Counted from the stretch's first letter, positions 45,587-55,554 are shown. The stretch is DNA of 64,000 nt from Paraburkholderia tropica (GCF_914484835.1 NZ_CAJZAR010000095.1:53717-117716); one strand, 5' to 3'. The notes: generated by a model from the letters alone, not told the origin. Numbers and translations: made by a program.

Positions 45587-45652
45587 CCACGCGGGTCTTC
45601 GCCGAGGCTGGGGGGATCGTCCCCAACCAGCCGCGGCCAGGAGACTACCCGC

Positions 45653-46849
45653 ATGGATCTCGATTACTCCCCCACCGACGACGCATTCCGCGCCGAAGTC
45701 CGCACCTGGCTCGAGGCCAATCTGCCTCAGGCCATGCGCGACAAAGTCCTGAATCACAAGCGCCTCTCGCGCGACGACATCGCCAACTGGCACAAGCTGC
45801 TCGGCCAGAAAGGCTGGTCCGTGCCTGCGTGGCCGGTCGAATTCGGCGGTCCCGGCTGGACCGAAGCGCAACGCCATATCTGGGACGCGGAATGCGGGCG
45901 CATCGGCGCGCCGCCGGTGCTGCCGTTCGGCGTGTCGATGGTCGCGCCCGTCATCATGAAATACGGCAACGAGGAGCAGAAGCGCCGCTATCTGCCGCGC
46001 ATCCGTTCGGGCGAGGACTGGTGGTGTCAGGGCTATTCCGAGCCCGGTTCGGGTTCCGATCTCGCCTCGCTGCGTACGCGCGCCGTCCGCGATGGTGATC
46101 ACTACGTTGTGAACGGCCAGAAAACCTGGACCACGCTCGGCCAGCACGCCGACATGATGTTCTGCCTCGTGCGCACCGACCCCGCCGCGAAGAAGCAGGA
46201 AGGCATCTCGTTCCTGCTGATCGACATGAAGACGCCGGGCATCACCGTGCGCCCGATTATCACGCTCGACGAAGACCATGAGGTCAACGAAGTGTTCTTC
46301 GAGGACGTGAAGGTGCCGGTCGAGAACCTCGTCGGCGAAGAGAATCGCGGCTGGACCTACGCGAAATATCTGCTCGGCCATGAGCGCACGGGCATCGCGC
46401 GCGTGGGCGCGTCGAACCGCGAACTCGCCTTCCTCAAGACCGTCGCGCTGAACCAGAAGAAGAACGGCAAGCCGCTGCTGCTCGATCCGGTGTTCGCCGC
46501 GCGCGTGGCTGCCGTCGAAATCGAGCTGATGGCGCTCGAAGTGACCGCCGAGCGCGTGATCGCGAGTTCGAGTAACGGACGCGGCCCCGGCCCCGAGGCG
46601 TCGATGCTGAAGATCAAGGGCACCGAAATCCAGCAGGCGCTCACCGAGCTGATGGTCGATGCGGTCGGGCCGCTCGCGGCGCCGTTCGATCCGGCCTTCC
46701 TCGAAGGCGAGCACGCGCACGCGGCAGGCGGCGACGACGACGCAGCGCCGCTCGCGGCGTACTACTTCAACTATCGCAAGACGTCGATTTACGGCGGGTC
46801 GAACGAAATCCAGAAGAACATCATCTCGCAGATGATTCTGGGGATTTGA
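45653..46849 (+). CDS. Acyl-CoA dehydrogenase (PimC-like, probable large subunit)
   Basis: 398 aa. N-terminal helical domain, then YSEPGSGSDLASLRTRAV (FAD/substrate strand) and a C-terminal helix ending SIYGGSNEIQKNIISQMILG. Resembles the large subunit of pimeloyl-CoA dehydrogenase and other heteromeric enzymes. A Gly occupies the position where many family members have the catalytic Glu (YGG instead of YEG), so the base must come from another place or partner. The smaller acyl-CoA dehydrogenase begins 11 bp later, then two MaoC genes. Substrate unknown. Confidence 0.88.
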   Translation: MDLDYSPTDDAFRAEVRTWLEANLPQAMRDKVLNHKRLSRDDIANWHKLLGQKGWSVPAWPVEFGGPGWTEAQRHIWDAECGRIGAPPVLPFGVSMVAPVIMKYGNEEQKRRYLPRIRSGEDWWCQGYSEPGSGSDLASLRTRAVRDGDHYVVNGQKTWTTLGQHADMMFCLVRTDPAAKKQEGISFLLIDMKTPGITVRPIITLDEDHEVNEVFFEDVKVPVENLVGEENRGWTYAKYLLGHERTGIARVGASNRELAFLKTVALNQKKNGKPLLLDPVFAARVAAVEIELMALEVTAERVIASSSNGRGPGPEASMLKIKGTEIQQALTELMVDAVGPLAAPFDPAFLEGEHAHAAGGDDDAAPLAAYYFNYRKTSIYGGSNEIQKNIISQMILGI

Positions 46850-46860
46850 GGAGCGGCGCA

Positions 46861-47997
46861 ATGGACTTCAATTTCACCGAAGAGCAACAGCAACTCGCCG
46901 ACGCGCTGCGTCGCTATCTCGACAAAAACTATGGCTTCGAAGCGCGCCAGGCGATCGTGAAGACGCCCGCAGGCGTCTCGGCCGATCATTGGAACGCGTT
47001 CGTCGAGCTTGGGCTCACGGCGCTGCCGGTGCCGGAAGCGCAGGGCGGTTTCGACGGCACGCCGTTCGACATGCTCGTGGTCATGCAGGAACTGGGGCGC
47101 GCGCTCGTGATCGAGCCGTATTGGGCGAGCGCCGTGGGCATCGAGGCGCTCAAGCTCGCCGGAACGGATAACGCTGAAAACGCTGAAAACGCGCAATTGC
47201 TCGAACGCGTGGCGACCGGCGAGGTCAAGCTCGCGCCCGCGTTCCACGAACCCGAGTCGCGCTACGACCTGTTCTCGCTCGCCACCACGGCGAAGGAAAC
47301 CGGCGACGGTTTCGCGCTCAGCGGCGCGAAGTCGGTCGTGCAGCACGGCGCGCAGGCCGACTTCTGGATCGTGCCGGCGCGCCTCGCGGGCGAGGTGGCG
47401 CTGTTCGTCGTCGCGCGCGACGCGAAGGGCGTGACGGTCAGCGACTACCGGACGATCGACGGCCAGCGCGCCGCCACGATCCAGTTCGACGCCGCGCAGG
47501 CCCGCCGTCTCGGCGACGCGAAAACGGGCGCGGCCACGTGGGAGCGGATCGCCGATTACGCCACTTTCCTGCTGTGCGCGGAAGCGGTCGGCGCGATCGA
47601 CGCGCTCAATCACGCGACCGTCGAATACACGAAAACGCGTCAGCAATTCGGTGTGCCGATCGCGCGCTTCCAGGCGCTCCAGCACCGCATGGCCGAGATG
47701 CTGATCCACGGCGAGCAGGCGCGCTCGCTCACGTACCTCGCGGCCGCGCGTTACAGTAGTGCGTCCGCCGACGAGCGCCGTCGCGCGATTTCGGCGGCGA
47801 AGGCGCGTGTGGGCCAGGCGGCGCGCTACGTCGGCCAGCAGGCGGTGCAATTGCATGGCGGCATGGGCGTGACCAACGAAGTCGTGGCGGCGCATCTCTT
47901 CAAGCGTCTCGCGATCATCGAAACCACGCTCGGCGACGTCGATTACCACCTCGAACGCTTCGCCTCGCTGCCGGGGTTCGCGCAAGCGGCCGCCTGA
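46861..47997 (+). CDS. Acyl-CoA dehydrogenase (PimD-like, probable small subunit)
   Basis: 378 aa. Shorter acyl-CoA dehydrogenase with a divergent middle domain and the C-terminal VQLHGGMGVTNEVVAAHLFK pattern seen in small subunits of two-gene enzymes. Start at ATG 46861 with GAGGAGCGG before it. Its position 11 bp after a full-size dehydrogenase gene suggests an alpha2-beta2 enzyme; that is inference. Unlike the first gene it lacks the usual YSEPGSGSD block (EPESRYDLFSL instead). Confidence 0.87.
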   Translation: MDFNFTEEQQQLADALRRYLDKNYGFEARQAIVKTPAGVSADHWNAFVELGLTALPVPEAQGGFDGTPFDMLVVMQELGRALVIEPYWASAVGIEALKLAGTDNAENAENAQLLERVATGEVKLAPAFHEPESRYDLFSLATTAKETGDGFALSGAKSVVQHGAQADFWIVPARLAGEVALFVVARDAKGVTVSDYRTIDGQRAATIQFDAAQARRLGDAKTGAATWERIADYATFLLCAEAVGAIDALNHATVEYTKTRQQFGVPIARFQALQHRMAEMLIHGEQARSLTYLAAARYSSASADERRRAISAAKARVGQAARYVGQQAVQLHGGMGVTNEVVAAHLFKRLAIIETTLGDVDYHLERFASLPGFAQAAA

Positions 47998-48044
47998 GCG
48001 GCGAGACGAAACGGCGCAAAAAAAAGCGAAACGGAGAGTCACCG

Positions 48045-48518
48045 ATGGGCGTGAGTTACGAAGATCTCGAAGTGGGCAAGTCGTATGAAGTCGGCTCGCA
48101 CACGTTCGGGCGCGACGAGATCGTGCAGTTCGCGCAGCAATACGATCCGCAGCCGTTCCATGTGAGCGAGGCGGGCGGCGAGGCGTCGATGTTCCGCGGT
48201 CTCGTCGCGAGCGGCTGGCACACCTGCTCGATCATGATGGGCATGCTCGTGCGCAACTTCCTCGAAGGCTCGACGTCGATGGGGTCGCCGGGCATCGACG
48301 AGATTCGCTGGATCAAGCCGGTGCGCGTCGGCGACACGCTCACGATGGTCAACAGCATCGTGAGCAAGCGCGTGTCGGAGAGCAAGCCCGATCGCGGCAT
48401 CGTCGAAACGCGCTGGGAAGGGCGCAATCAGCACGGCGAGCTTGTCGTGACGGTCAGTTCCAAGGCGCTGTTCGGTCTGCGCCATCCCGGCGTGCGCCAT
48501 CCAGGAGAGGCGAAATGA
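48045..48518 (+). CDS. MaoC-like dehydratase 1
   Basis: 157 aa hot-dog fold. Seen: FGRDEIVQFAQQYDPQPFHV, the (R)-hydratase catalytic pattern with Asp and His, and GLVASGWHTCSIMM. Probable enoyl-CoA hydratase for the product of the two dehydrogenases. 47 bp after the small dehydrogenase gene. The second MaoC gene starts inside its stop (ATGA), so the pair may form a heterodimer. Confidence 0.9.
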   Translation: MGVSYEDLEVGKSYEVGSHTFGRDEIVQFAQQYDPQPFHVSEAGGEASMFRGLVASGWHTCSIMMGMLVRNFLEGSTSMGSPGIDEIRWIKPVRVGDTLTMVNSIVSKRVSESKPDRGIVETRWEGRNQHGELVVTVSSKALFGLRHPGVRHPGEAK

Positions 48519-48985
48519 GCGAAGCATCCGTGATCGAAATCGCCGACCTCGACGCCTTGCGCGCACGCGTGGGCGCCGAACCGTTCGTGAGCGGCTGGCG
48601 CACGGTGAGCGCGGCGAGCGTGCAGGGTTTCGCCGATGCCACCGGCGATCATCAGTGGATTCACCTCGACGCCGAGCGCGCGCGCCGCGAGTCGCCGTTT
48701 GGCGGGCCGATCGCGCATGGCTTTCTCACGCTGTCGCTCGTGCCGGTGCTGCTGGAATCGACGATTTCGCTGCGTCAGCGCATGGGCGTGAACTATGGGA
48801 TGAACCGTGTGCGCTTCACGTCGCCGGTGCCGGTCGACGCGCGCGTGCGCGGGCGTTTCGGCGTGAAGGAAGTGAGCGAGATCGAGCGCGGCGGCGCGCA
48901 GGTCGTGTGGGACGTGACGATCGAATGCGAGGGCAGCGAGCGCCCCGCGTGCGTGGCCGAATTCATCACGCGGCATTACTTCTGA
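48515..48985 (+). CDS. MaoC-like dehydratase 2
   Basis: 156 aa hot-dog fold. Seen: VQGFADATGDHQWIHLDAER and GGPIAHGFLTLSLVP, the hydratase 2 motif with Asp and His. Overlaps the first MaoC gene by 4 bp. Last gene of the cluster, followed by a strong terminator shared with a convergent GST gene. Confidence 0.9.
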   Translation: MSEASVIEIADLDALRARVGAEPFVSGWRTVSAASVQGFADATGDHQWIHLDAERARRESPFGGPIAHGFLTLSLVPVLLESTISLRQRMGVNYGMNRVRFTSPVPVDARVRGRFGVKEVSEIERGGAQVVWDVTIECEGSERPACVAEFITRHYF

Positions 48986-49024
48986 TGCGTGCGGGCCGCC
49001 GTGCGTGGCCCGCTTTAAGCATGT

Positions 49025-49066
49025 AAAAAGCGGCGTCCGGTTCACACCGGACGCCGCTTTTCTTTT
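49025..49066. terminator. Bidirectional terminator between MaoC 2 and GST
   Basis: AAAAGCGGCGTCCGG and CCGGACGCCGCTTTT, 15-bp perfect stem, TCTTTT on the plus side and A4 on the other. Confidence 0.92.
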
Positions 49067-49093
49067 GAAGCGTGCCGCAAATAGAGCCGTAAA

Positions 49094-49810
49094 TCAGGCC
49101 GCTTTAGCGCTGTGCTTCGCGTACTGCGTCGCGCCGAACAGCATTTCCTTCGCCTTGTCGTCCATCAGCGGCTTGCGCGCGTTCGCGAGCACTTCCACGC
49201 CGCGCTTGACGGCGGGGCGTGCGGCGATGGTTTCGTGCCAGCGCTTCACGTTCGGCAGCGCGTCGAGATCGATGCCCTGGTTCTGCCACGAACGCGTCCA
49301 CGGGAACGCGGCGATATCGGCGATCGTGTACTCGTTGCCGGCCAGATATTCGCTCTTTTCGAGCTGCGTTTCCATCACGTTGTAGAGGCGCTTCGCTTCG
49401 TTCGTGTAGCGGTTCACCGCGTACTCGATCTTCTCGGGCGCATAGATGCGGAAGTGGTGCGCCTGGCCGAGCATCGGGCCGAGGCCGCCCATCTGGAACA
49501 TCACCCACTGCAGCACGTCGTAGCGCGCGGCGAGATCGTCGGGCATGAACTTGCCGGTTTTCGCGGCCAGATAGATCAGGATCGCGCCCGATTCGAACAG
49601 CGAGAACGGCTTGCCGTCGGCGCGCGCCGGACCTTCGGAATCGACGATCGCCGGAATCTTGTTGTTCGGGCTGATCTCGAGAAACTCGGGCTTGAACTGA
49701 TCGCCCGCACCGATATCGATCGGATGCGCGCGGTACTCGAGGCCGGTTTCCTCGAGCATGATGTGGACTTTGTGGCCGTTGGGCGTGGCCCAGCTATAGA
49801 CGTCGATCAT
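49094..49810 (-). CDS. Glutathione S-transferase family protein, YfcG/YghU-like
   Basis: 238 aa. Thioredoxin-like N domain beginning MIDVYSWATPNGHKVHIMLE; the T-P-N-G-H-K segment matches nu-class GSTs (YfcG/YghU), which use Asn/Thr rather than Tyr and reduce disulfides or peroxides with glutathione. SLFESGAILIYLA is the GSH-binding strand. Helical C domain ends AKHSAKAA. Start at 49810; the longer ORF to 50353 overlaps the divergent hypothetical gene. Minus strand. Confidence 0.88.
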   Translation of the reverse strand: MIDVYSWATPNGHKVHIMLEETGLEYRAHPIDIGAGDQFKPEFLEISPNNKIPAIVDSEGPARADGKPFSLFESGAILIYLAAKTGKFMPDDLAARYDVLQWVMFQMGGLGPMLGQAHHFRIYAPEKIEYAVNRYTNEAKRLYNVMETQLEKSEYLAGNEYTIADIAAFPWTRSWQNQGIDLDALPNVKRWHETIAARPAVKRGVEVLANARKPLMDDKAKEMLFGATQYAKHSAKAA

Positions 49811-49997
49811 CGTGGCTCCTTGGGACGGGGCGCCACGGCATGGGCGTCGGCGCCTGAACTGGCGGAAATTAGCATAGTTCGGCGCGCCGCGCAGAAGGCC
49901 GCCGAGTGACCTCAATGTCAGCGTGGGATCGTTGCGGTGCGCGTCGGTGGCATCATGGAACGCTGTGTCCAGCTTCCGCGATTCGCACACGTCTCCG

Positions 49998-50573
49998 ATG
50001 ACTCCATCCGCCGCCGCATACACGCGCTTTTTGCCGAGCCATACGTTCTGCGAGCGACACGCCACGACGCTCGGCGAAACGTCGCCCGCGCGCATTCTCG
50101 ATGCGCTCGTGGCGCTCGACATGCGCGACGACAAGGTGATCGATACGCTGATGCGCGTGCGCGAGGCGCCAACGCGGCTGATGCAGCGCCTGCATGGCGG
50201 CGAGGCGCGCGCGCCGTTCGGCTTGAGCACGTTCACGCCGCTCGAGCGCAGCGAACGCGAGTTATCGTTCGGATTGGCGGGGCGCTTCTGGCGGCCGGAT
50301 TTCGGGCTCGTCGAGGTGGCGGACGCCGACGCTTTCCTTGCGCTCGCACGCACCGATATCGCGAAGCTGGTGCTGCGTTATCGCGTGGACGAGGCGGGCG
50401 CGCAGGCGTCGCGGCTCGTGACGGAGACGTTCGTCTATTGCCCGTCGTGGTCCACCCAGGCGTTGATGACGCCGTACTGGCTGGCGATCCGCGCGGCCAG
50501 CGGCTGGATCCGGCGCAGAACGCTGGCGTCGGTGGCCAGAACGCTCGCGACCGGGCGCGCGGGCGCAGGCTGA
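49998..50573 (+). CDS. Hypothetical protein, possible SRPBCC/START-like
   Basis: 191 aa from the chosen ATG; I do not recognise a named family with certainty. The pattern MTPSAAAYTRFLPSHTFCER, then FGLAGRFWRPDF, a long beta-rich middle and a C-terminal PYWLAIRAASGWIRRRTLAS resembles small START-like proteins next to lipid genes. No signal peptide. No obvious ribosome site at 49998, and a GTG at 49923 is in frame. Divergent from the GST gene, convergent with the acyl-CoA dehydrogenase cluster. Called real because codon use matches the neighbours over 190 codons. Confidence 0.6.
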   Translation: MTPSAAAYTRFLPSHTFCERHATTLGETSPARILDALVALDMRDDKVIDTLMRVREAPTRLMQRLHGGEARAPFGLSTFTPLERSERELSFGLAGRFWRPDFGLVEVADADAFLALARTDIAKLVLRYRVDEAGAQASRLVTETFVYCPSWSTQALMTPYWLAIRAASGWIRRRTLASVARTLATGRAGAG

Positions 50574-50647
50574 ATGAATTGCGCGCGCATCGAGCGGATT
50601 TTGCGATCTGCCCGATGCCGCGCCGATGATGCCCGTGAGCGCCGGAC

Positions 50648-51907
<1,260 letters not shown>

Positions 51908-51998
51908 CTGGACCTCGCTAAAGAGCACGGAAGCGCACCGAATGCGTTTCGCGTGCGATGGGTTTGCCGATCGATGAGTCAGGAAATCCGGCGCGCGG

Positions 51999-53114
51999 CT
52001 AGCGCACCTTTTGTGCGTAGTGCCACGCGAGTTCGGCCATCGGCCGTGCGCGGCGTCCGGCGTCGGCGGCCTGGGCGCTGGCGGCGGTGCCGTCGACCAC
52101 GCGCTTCATGATCCCTTGCAGGATGGCCGCGATGCGGAACATGTTGTAGGCGAGATAGAAGTTCCAGTCGCCGCGGATTTCGAGGCCGGTGCGCTCGCAA
52201 TAGCGCTGCACGTAGTGCTGCTCGTCGGGAATGCCGAGCGCCTGCCAGTCGAGTCCGCCGATGCCGCGGAACTGGCCCGGCTCGACGTGCCACGCCATGC
52301 AGTGATACGAGAAGTCGGCGAGCGGATCGCCGAGCGTCGAGAGTTCCCAGTCGAGCACGGCGAGCACGCGCGGTTCGGTCGGGTGGAAGATGAGGTTGTC
52401 GAGGCGGAAGTCGCCGTGCACGACCGAGACGCGCGAGCCCTGATCGTCGGGCATATGCTGCGGCAGCCACTCGATCAGGCGATTCATCGCGTCGATCGAT
52501 TCGGTTTCCGAGGCCTGATACTGGCGGCTCCAGCGATCGATCTGGCGTGCGAAGTAATTGCCGGGCTTGCCGTAATCGGCGAGACCGATGGCGTCGGGCT
52601 TCACGTTGTGGAGCGCGGCGATCACGCGGTTCATCTCGTCGTAGATCGCGCCGCGCTCCTCGCGCGTCATGCCGGGCAGCGCCTGATTCCACAGCACGCG
52701 GCCCTCGACGAACTCCATCACATAGAACGCGCGGCCGATCACGGCTTCGTCCTCGCAGAGCGCGAGCATCTTCGCGACCGGCACGTCGGTGGCGCCGAGC
52801 GCGTCCATCACGCGATATTCGCGCTCGATGGCGTGCGCCGAGGGCAGCAGCTTCGCCTTCGGCCCCGGCTTCGCGCGCATCACGTAGCTGCGCGTGGGCG
52901 TGACGAGCTTGAAGGTGGGATTCGACTGACCGCCGGCGAACTGCTCGACCGTGAGCGGCCCCGCGAAGCCCGCGACGTGCGCCGCGAGCCAGGCGCTCAA
53001 GGCCTCGACGTCGAAGCGTTGACGATCGGCCACGGGCCGCGTGCCTTCGAACGCCGAGAAGTCGGTGGACTTGTCGGCGGCGTTCTTGTCTCCATCCGGG
53101 TTGGCTTGCGCCAT
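51999..53114 (-). CDS. APH-fold phosphotransferase, LvaA/ACAD10-11 kinase-like
   Basis: 371 aa. Aminoglycoside-phosphotransferase fold: GGQSNPTFKL (Gly loop), YVMRAKP (ATP Lys), HGDFRLDN (catalytic Asp and Asn) and LDWELSTLGDP (metal Asp-Trp-Glu). All kinase residues seem present. The same family gives the N-terminal part of ACAD10/ACAD11 and LvaA, which phosphorylates 4-hydroxyvaleryl-CoA. With the dehydrogenase at 50648-51907 this suggests 4-hydroxyacyl-CoA use. Antibiotic resistance is unlikely in this setting. 39 bp after the histidine phosphatase. Confidence 0.88.
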   Translation of the reverse strand: MAQANPDGDKNAADKSTDFSAFEGTRPVADRQRFDVEALSAWLAAHVAGFAGPLTVEQFAGGQSNPTFKLVTPTRSYVMRAKPGPKAKLLPSAHAIEREYRVMDALGATDVPVAKMLALCEDEAVIGRAFYVMEFVEGRVLWNQALPGMTREERGAIYDEMNRVIAALHNVKPDAIGLADYGKPGNYFARQIDRWSRQYQASETESIDAMNRLIEWLPQHMPDDQGSRVSVVHGDFRLDNLIFHPTEPRVLAVLDWELSTLGDPLADFSYHCMAWHVEPGQFRGIGGLDWQALGIPDEQHYVQRYCERTGLEIRGDWNFYLAYNMFRIAAILQGIMKRVVDGTAASAQAADAGRRARPMAELAWHYAQKVR

Positions 53115-53153
53115 GTTTGTCTCCGTTCTTGTGTAAGCCGTCGGTGCAACGCG

Positions 53154-53873
53154 CTAGCGCTGCGGGCGATAGCGCAGATATTGCGCGTACAGCATCTCCA
53201 TCGTGGTGTTGCGGGTGTCGCGATGCAAAGGCGAGGGCGGCGCGTGGTTGAGCGCGCGCACGACCCAGTCGTGCGGTTTCGCGCCCACGTCGAGCACGTT
53301 GATGCAGCCCGTGGTCTGCGCGAGATGGCCGAAAAACATGCGCCCGCCGGCCGTGATCGCGTGCGAGAGAATCGCGCGGTTCACGCCGCCGTGCAGGACG
53401 AGCAGCGCGGTGTCCCAGGTGGGATCGGCGCGCAGTTCGGCCACGGCGGGCAGCACGCGATCGAGCAATTCGCCGATGCTCTCGCCGCCGAGAAAGCGCG
53501 TTTCCTCGGGCACGACGCCGTCGAAGGCGCGCAGGAACGCGTTCTCGATATCCGCGGGCGGGATGTCGGCGAGACGGCCGCCGCGAATCTCCTGCCACGC
53601 GGGCTCTTCTTCGAGCGCGATAGCCTGGCCGGTCGCGTCGAGCACGTGGCGCGCGGTTTCGACGGTGCGCCGCAAGCCGCTCACGATCACGCGGTCGAAA
53701 CGCACGCCTTGCTGCGCGAACGCCGCGCCCGCGGCGCTGGCCTGCGCGCGGCCGTTCTCGTTGAGCGGCACGGTGTCCGGGTCGATGGCGCGGCCCGAAT
53801 CGTCGAAATAGGTGACGTCGCCATGCCGCATCAGATACACACGGCGGCGCTGTGGCAGCTGGAAGTCGCTCAT
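53154..53873 (-). CDS. Histidine phosphatase family protein
   Basis: 239 aa, phosphoglycerate mutase-like. Seen: catalytic LMRHGDVTYF near residue 14, SGLRRTVETARHV, WQEIRGG and VLHGGVNRAIL with the second His. Substrate unknown. Start at 53873 overlaps the enoyl-CoA hydratase stop as ATGA; longer in-frame forms would run back into that gene. In this operon it may recycle phosphate or a phosphoacyl intermediate; speculative. Confidence 0.88.
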   Translation of the reverse strand: MSDFQLPQRRRVYLMRHGDVTYFDDSGRAIDPDTVPLNENGRAQASAAGAAFAQQGVRFDRVIVSGLRRTVETARHVLDATGQAIALEEEPAWQEIRGGRLADIPPADIENAFLRAFDGVVPEETRFLGGESIGELLDRVLPAVAELRADPTWDTALLVLHGGVNRAILSHAITAGGRMFFGHLAQTTGCINVLDVGAKPHDWVVRALNHAPPSPLHRDTRNTTMEMLYAQYLRYRPQR

Positions 53874-54661
53874 CGCTTGTAGACCGGGGAACGTTTTTCG
53901 AGGAACGCGGTGATGCCTTCGAGGCCGTCGCTGTGATGCAGCGAGGCGACGAAATTGTCGCGTTCGGCGGCGAGCTGCTCGTCGAGCGTGTGCGTGACGG
54001 CGGCGTTCGTCAGGCCCTTGATGCGCGAGACCGAGTTCGGCGCGATCTTCGCGAGTTCGTCGGCCCACGCAAGCGCGGCGTCGAGCGCGCCCTGCGGTTT
54101 GGCGAGGCGGTTGACGACGCCCAGTTCGGCGAGGCGCGGCGCGGCGATCGGCTTGCCTTCCGCCATCAGCTCGAACGCCAGCGCGCGCGGCAGCGACTGG
54201 GCGAGGGACCACGAGCCGCCGCCGTCGGGCGTGAGGCCGACGCGCGCGTAGGCCATCACGAACTTCGCGTCCTCGGCGGCCACGAGCAGGTCGGCGGCCA
54301 GCGCGAGCGAGAAGCCCGCGCCCGCGGCCGCGCCCTCCACGGCGGCGATCACGGGCTTGCTGCACTGGCGCATGGCCGTGACCCATTGCGCGAGCATGTC
54401 GATGCTGGCGGCCTGCACGGACGGATCTTTCGCGCGGTTTTCGAGCAGGCGGTTCAGGTTGCCGCCCGCGCAGAAGAAGTTGTCGGCGCCCGTGAGCACG
54501 ATCGCGCGCAGCGACGCATCGCGCTCGGCGGCGTCGAAGGCCTCGATCGCGGCGGCGTACATGTCGGGATGCAGCGCGTTGCGCGCGCCGGGATTCGAGA
54601 GCGTGAGCACGAGCGTCGAATCATGGCCGTGCGGGCGGGTACTGAGGAGTTCGGCGCTCAT
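53870..54661 (-). CDS. Enoyl-CoA hydratase/isomerase family protein
   Basis: 263 aa crotonase. Seen: LSNPGARNALHPDMYAA, the oxyanion-hole FFCAGGNLNRL, and GAAAGAGFSLALAADL. The first catalytic Glu position holds Ala and the second region is GLTPDGGGSW with Asp, a PaaG-like single-Asp arrangement that suits an enoyl-CoA isomerase more than a hydratase. Coupled on both sides: a 48-aa ORF overlaps its start and the phosphatase overlaps its stop. Confidence 0.9.
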   Translation of the reverse strand: MSAELLSTRPHGHDSTLVLTLSNPGARNALHPDMYAAAIEAFDAAERDASLRAIVLTGADNFFCAGGNLNRLLENRAKDPSVQAASIDMLAQWVTAMRQCSKPVIAAVEGAAAGAGFSLALAADLLVAAEDAKFVMAYARVGLTPDGGGSWSLAQSLPRALAFELMAEGKPIAAPRLAELGVVNRLAKPQGALDAALAWADELAKIAPNSVSRIKGLTNAAVTHTLDEQLAAERDNFVASLHHSDGLEGITAFLEKRSPVYKR

Positions 54662-54804
54662 GACTGGGCCTCGTTCGGTGCGATGGGGGCGGCGCGCAGG
54701 CGCTTGCCGGACTTGCCTTTTACGGCGAGTTTCGCGAAGGTGTCGGCGGGATACGCAATCGCATCGTCGCCGAGTGTCTCAATATTGAAATGATGGAAAG
54801 TCAT
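54658..54804 (-). CDS. Candidate 48-aa small protein at the head of the acyl-CoA operon
   Basis: 48 codons starting MTFHHFNIETLG and ending EAQS; its TGA overlaps the crotonase ATG as ATGA, the same coupling used by the next pair of genes. The middle (AKLAVKGKSGKRLRAAP) is basic. Codon use fits the region. Unrecognised. The palindromic operator and a matching promoter (-35 TTCATA, 17 bp, -10 TATTCT on the minus strand) lie directly upstream, so it would be the first gene of the transcript. Confidence 0.6.
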   Translation of the reverse strand: MTFHHFNIETLGDDAIAYPADTFAKLAVKGKSGKRLRAAPIAPNEAQS

Positions 54805-54829
54805 TGGAAGCCTGGCTCCATGATTGGCC

Positions 54830-54859
54830 TAGAATAGCACGGTCGTACATTTCTATGAA
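54830..54859 (-). promoter_or_regulatory. Palindromic operator inside the promoter of the minus-strand acyl-CoA operon
   Basis: 26-bp interrupted palindrome centred at 54842.5: TAGAA (54830-54834), GCACG (54837-54841), GT, CGTAC (54844-54848), TTCTA (54851-54855). On the minus strand it fills the spacer between -35 TTCATA (54854-54859) and -10 TATTCT (54831-54836). Core ACGGTCGT equals that of the operator at 45067-45094. Confidence 0.6.
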
Positions 54860-54912
54860 AACGGTTCGGCAATCTCGTTTTGCCGGATCTCGCCCCCCGG
54901 GAGGAGACAAGG

Positions 54913-55554
54913 ATGATCAAGCTGCATGGTTTTGCGCTGTCGAACTACTACAACAAGGTGAAGTTCGTGCTGCTCGAACATGGCATTCCGTTCGAGGAAG
55001 TGGTGACGAAGCTGCCGCTCGCCGAGGCGCAGCTCGCCGAATCGCCGGCCGGCAAGGTGCCGTACATCGAGACGGAGCAGGGCTTTCTGTGCGAGTCGGC
55101 CGTGATCGTCGAATATCTGGCGGCGCGTTTTCCCGAGAAGCCGATCTTCGCCGCCGATCCCTGGCAGGCCGCCAAGGAGCGCGAGCTGATCACCTTCATC
55201 GAAACGCATCTGGAGCTGGTCGCGCGCGATCTGTACGGCGAGGCGTTCTTCGGCGGCAAGGCCAGCGAAGAGGTGAAGGCGACGGTGGAAAAGCGCCTGA
55301 ACCGCTATATCGCGAGCTTCAAGCGGATCGCGAAGTTCGCGCCTTATGTGGGCGGCGCGCAGTTCGGCGTGGCGGATATGGCGGCGTTCGTGAGCCTGCC
55401 GCTCGTCGCGATGACGACGCAGAAGATCTACGGCCGCGACTTCCTCGCCGAGGCCGGCGTGGACTGGAAGGCGTACATCAAGCGGGTGGGCGAGCGCCCG
55501 GCCGCGCAGCGCGTGGGCGCCGACCGCAAGGCGTATATCGAAGCGAACGCGTAA
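54913..55554 (+). CDS. Glutathione S-transferase family protein
   Basis: 213 aa. Thioredoxin-like N domain MIKLHGFALSNYYNKVKFVL with a Ser-Asn active-site segment, AGKVPYIETEQGFLCESAVI as the GSH strand (cis-Pro, then ES), and a helical C domain with QFGVADMAAFVSLP (N-capping box). Conjugation or isomerase substrate unknown. Start at 54913 with GGAGGAGACAAGG. Divergent from the operon headed by the 48-aa ORF; the palindrome at 54830-54855 lies between them. Confidence 0.88.
   Translation: MIKLHGFALSNYYNKVKFVLLEHGIPFEEVVTKLPLAEAQLAESPAGKVPYIETEQGFLCESAVIVEYLAARFPEKPIFAADPWQAAKERELITFIETHLELVARDLYGEAFFGGKASEEVKATVEKRLNRYIASFKRIAKFAPYVGGAQFGVADMAAFVSLPLVAMTTQKIYGRDFLAEAGVDWKAYIKRVGERPAAQRVGADRKAYIEANA

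Noticed and set aside
51999..53114. Aminoglycoside resistance gene
   Set aside because: The fold is shared but the neighbours are acyl-CoA genes and the closest pattern is the ACAD10/11-LvaA group.
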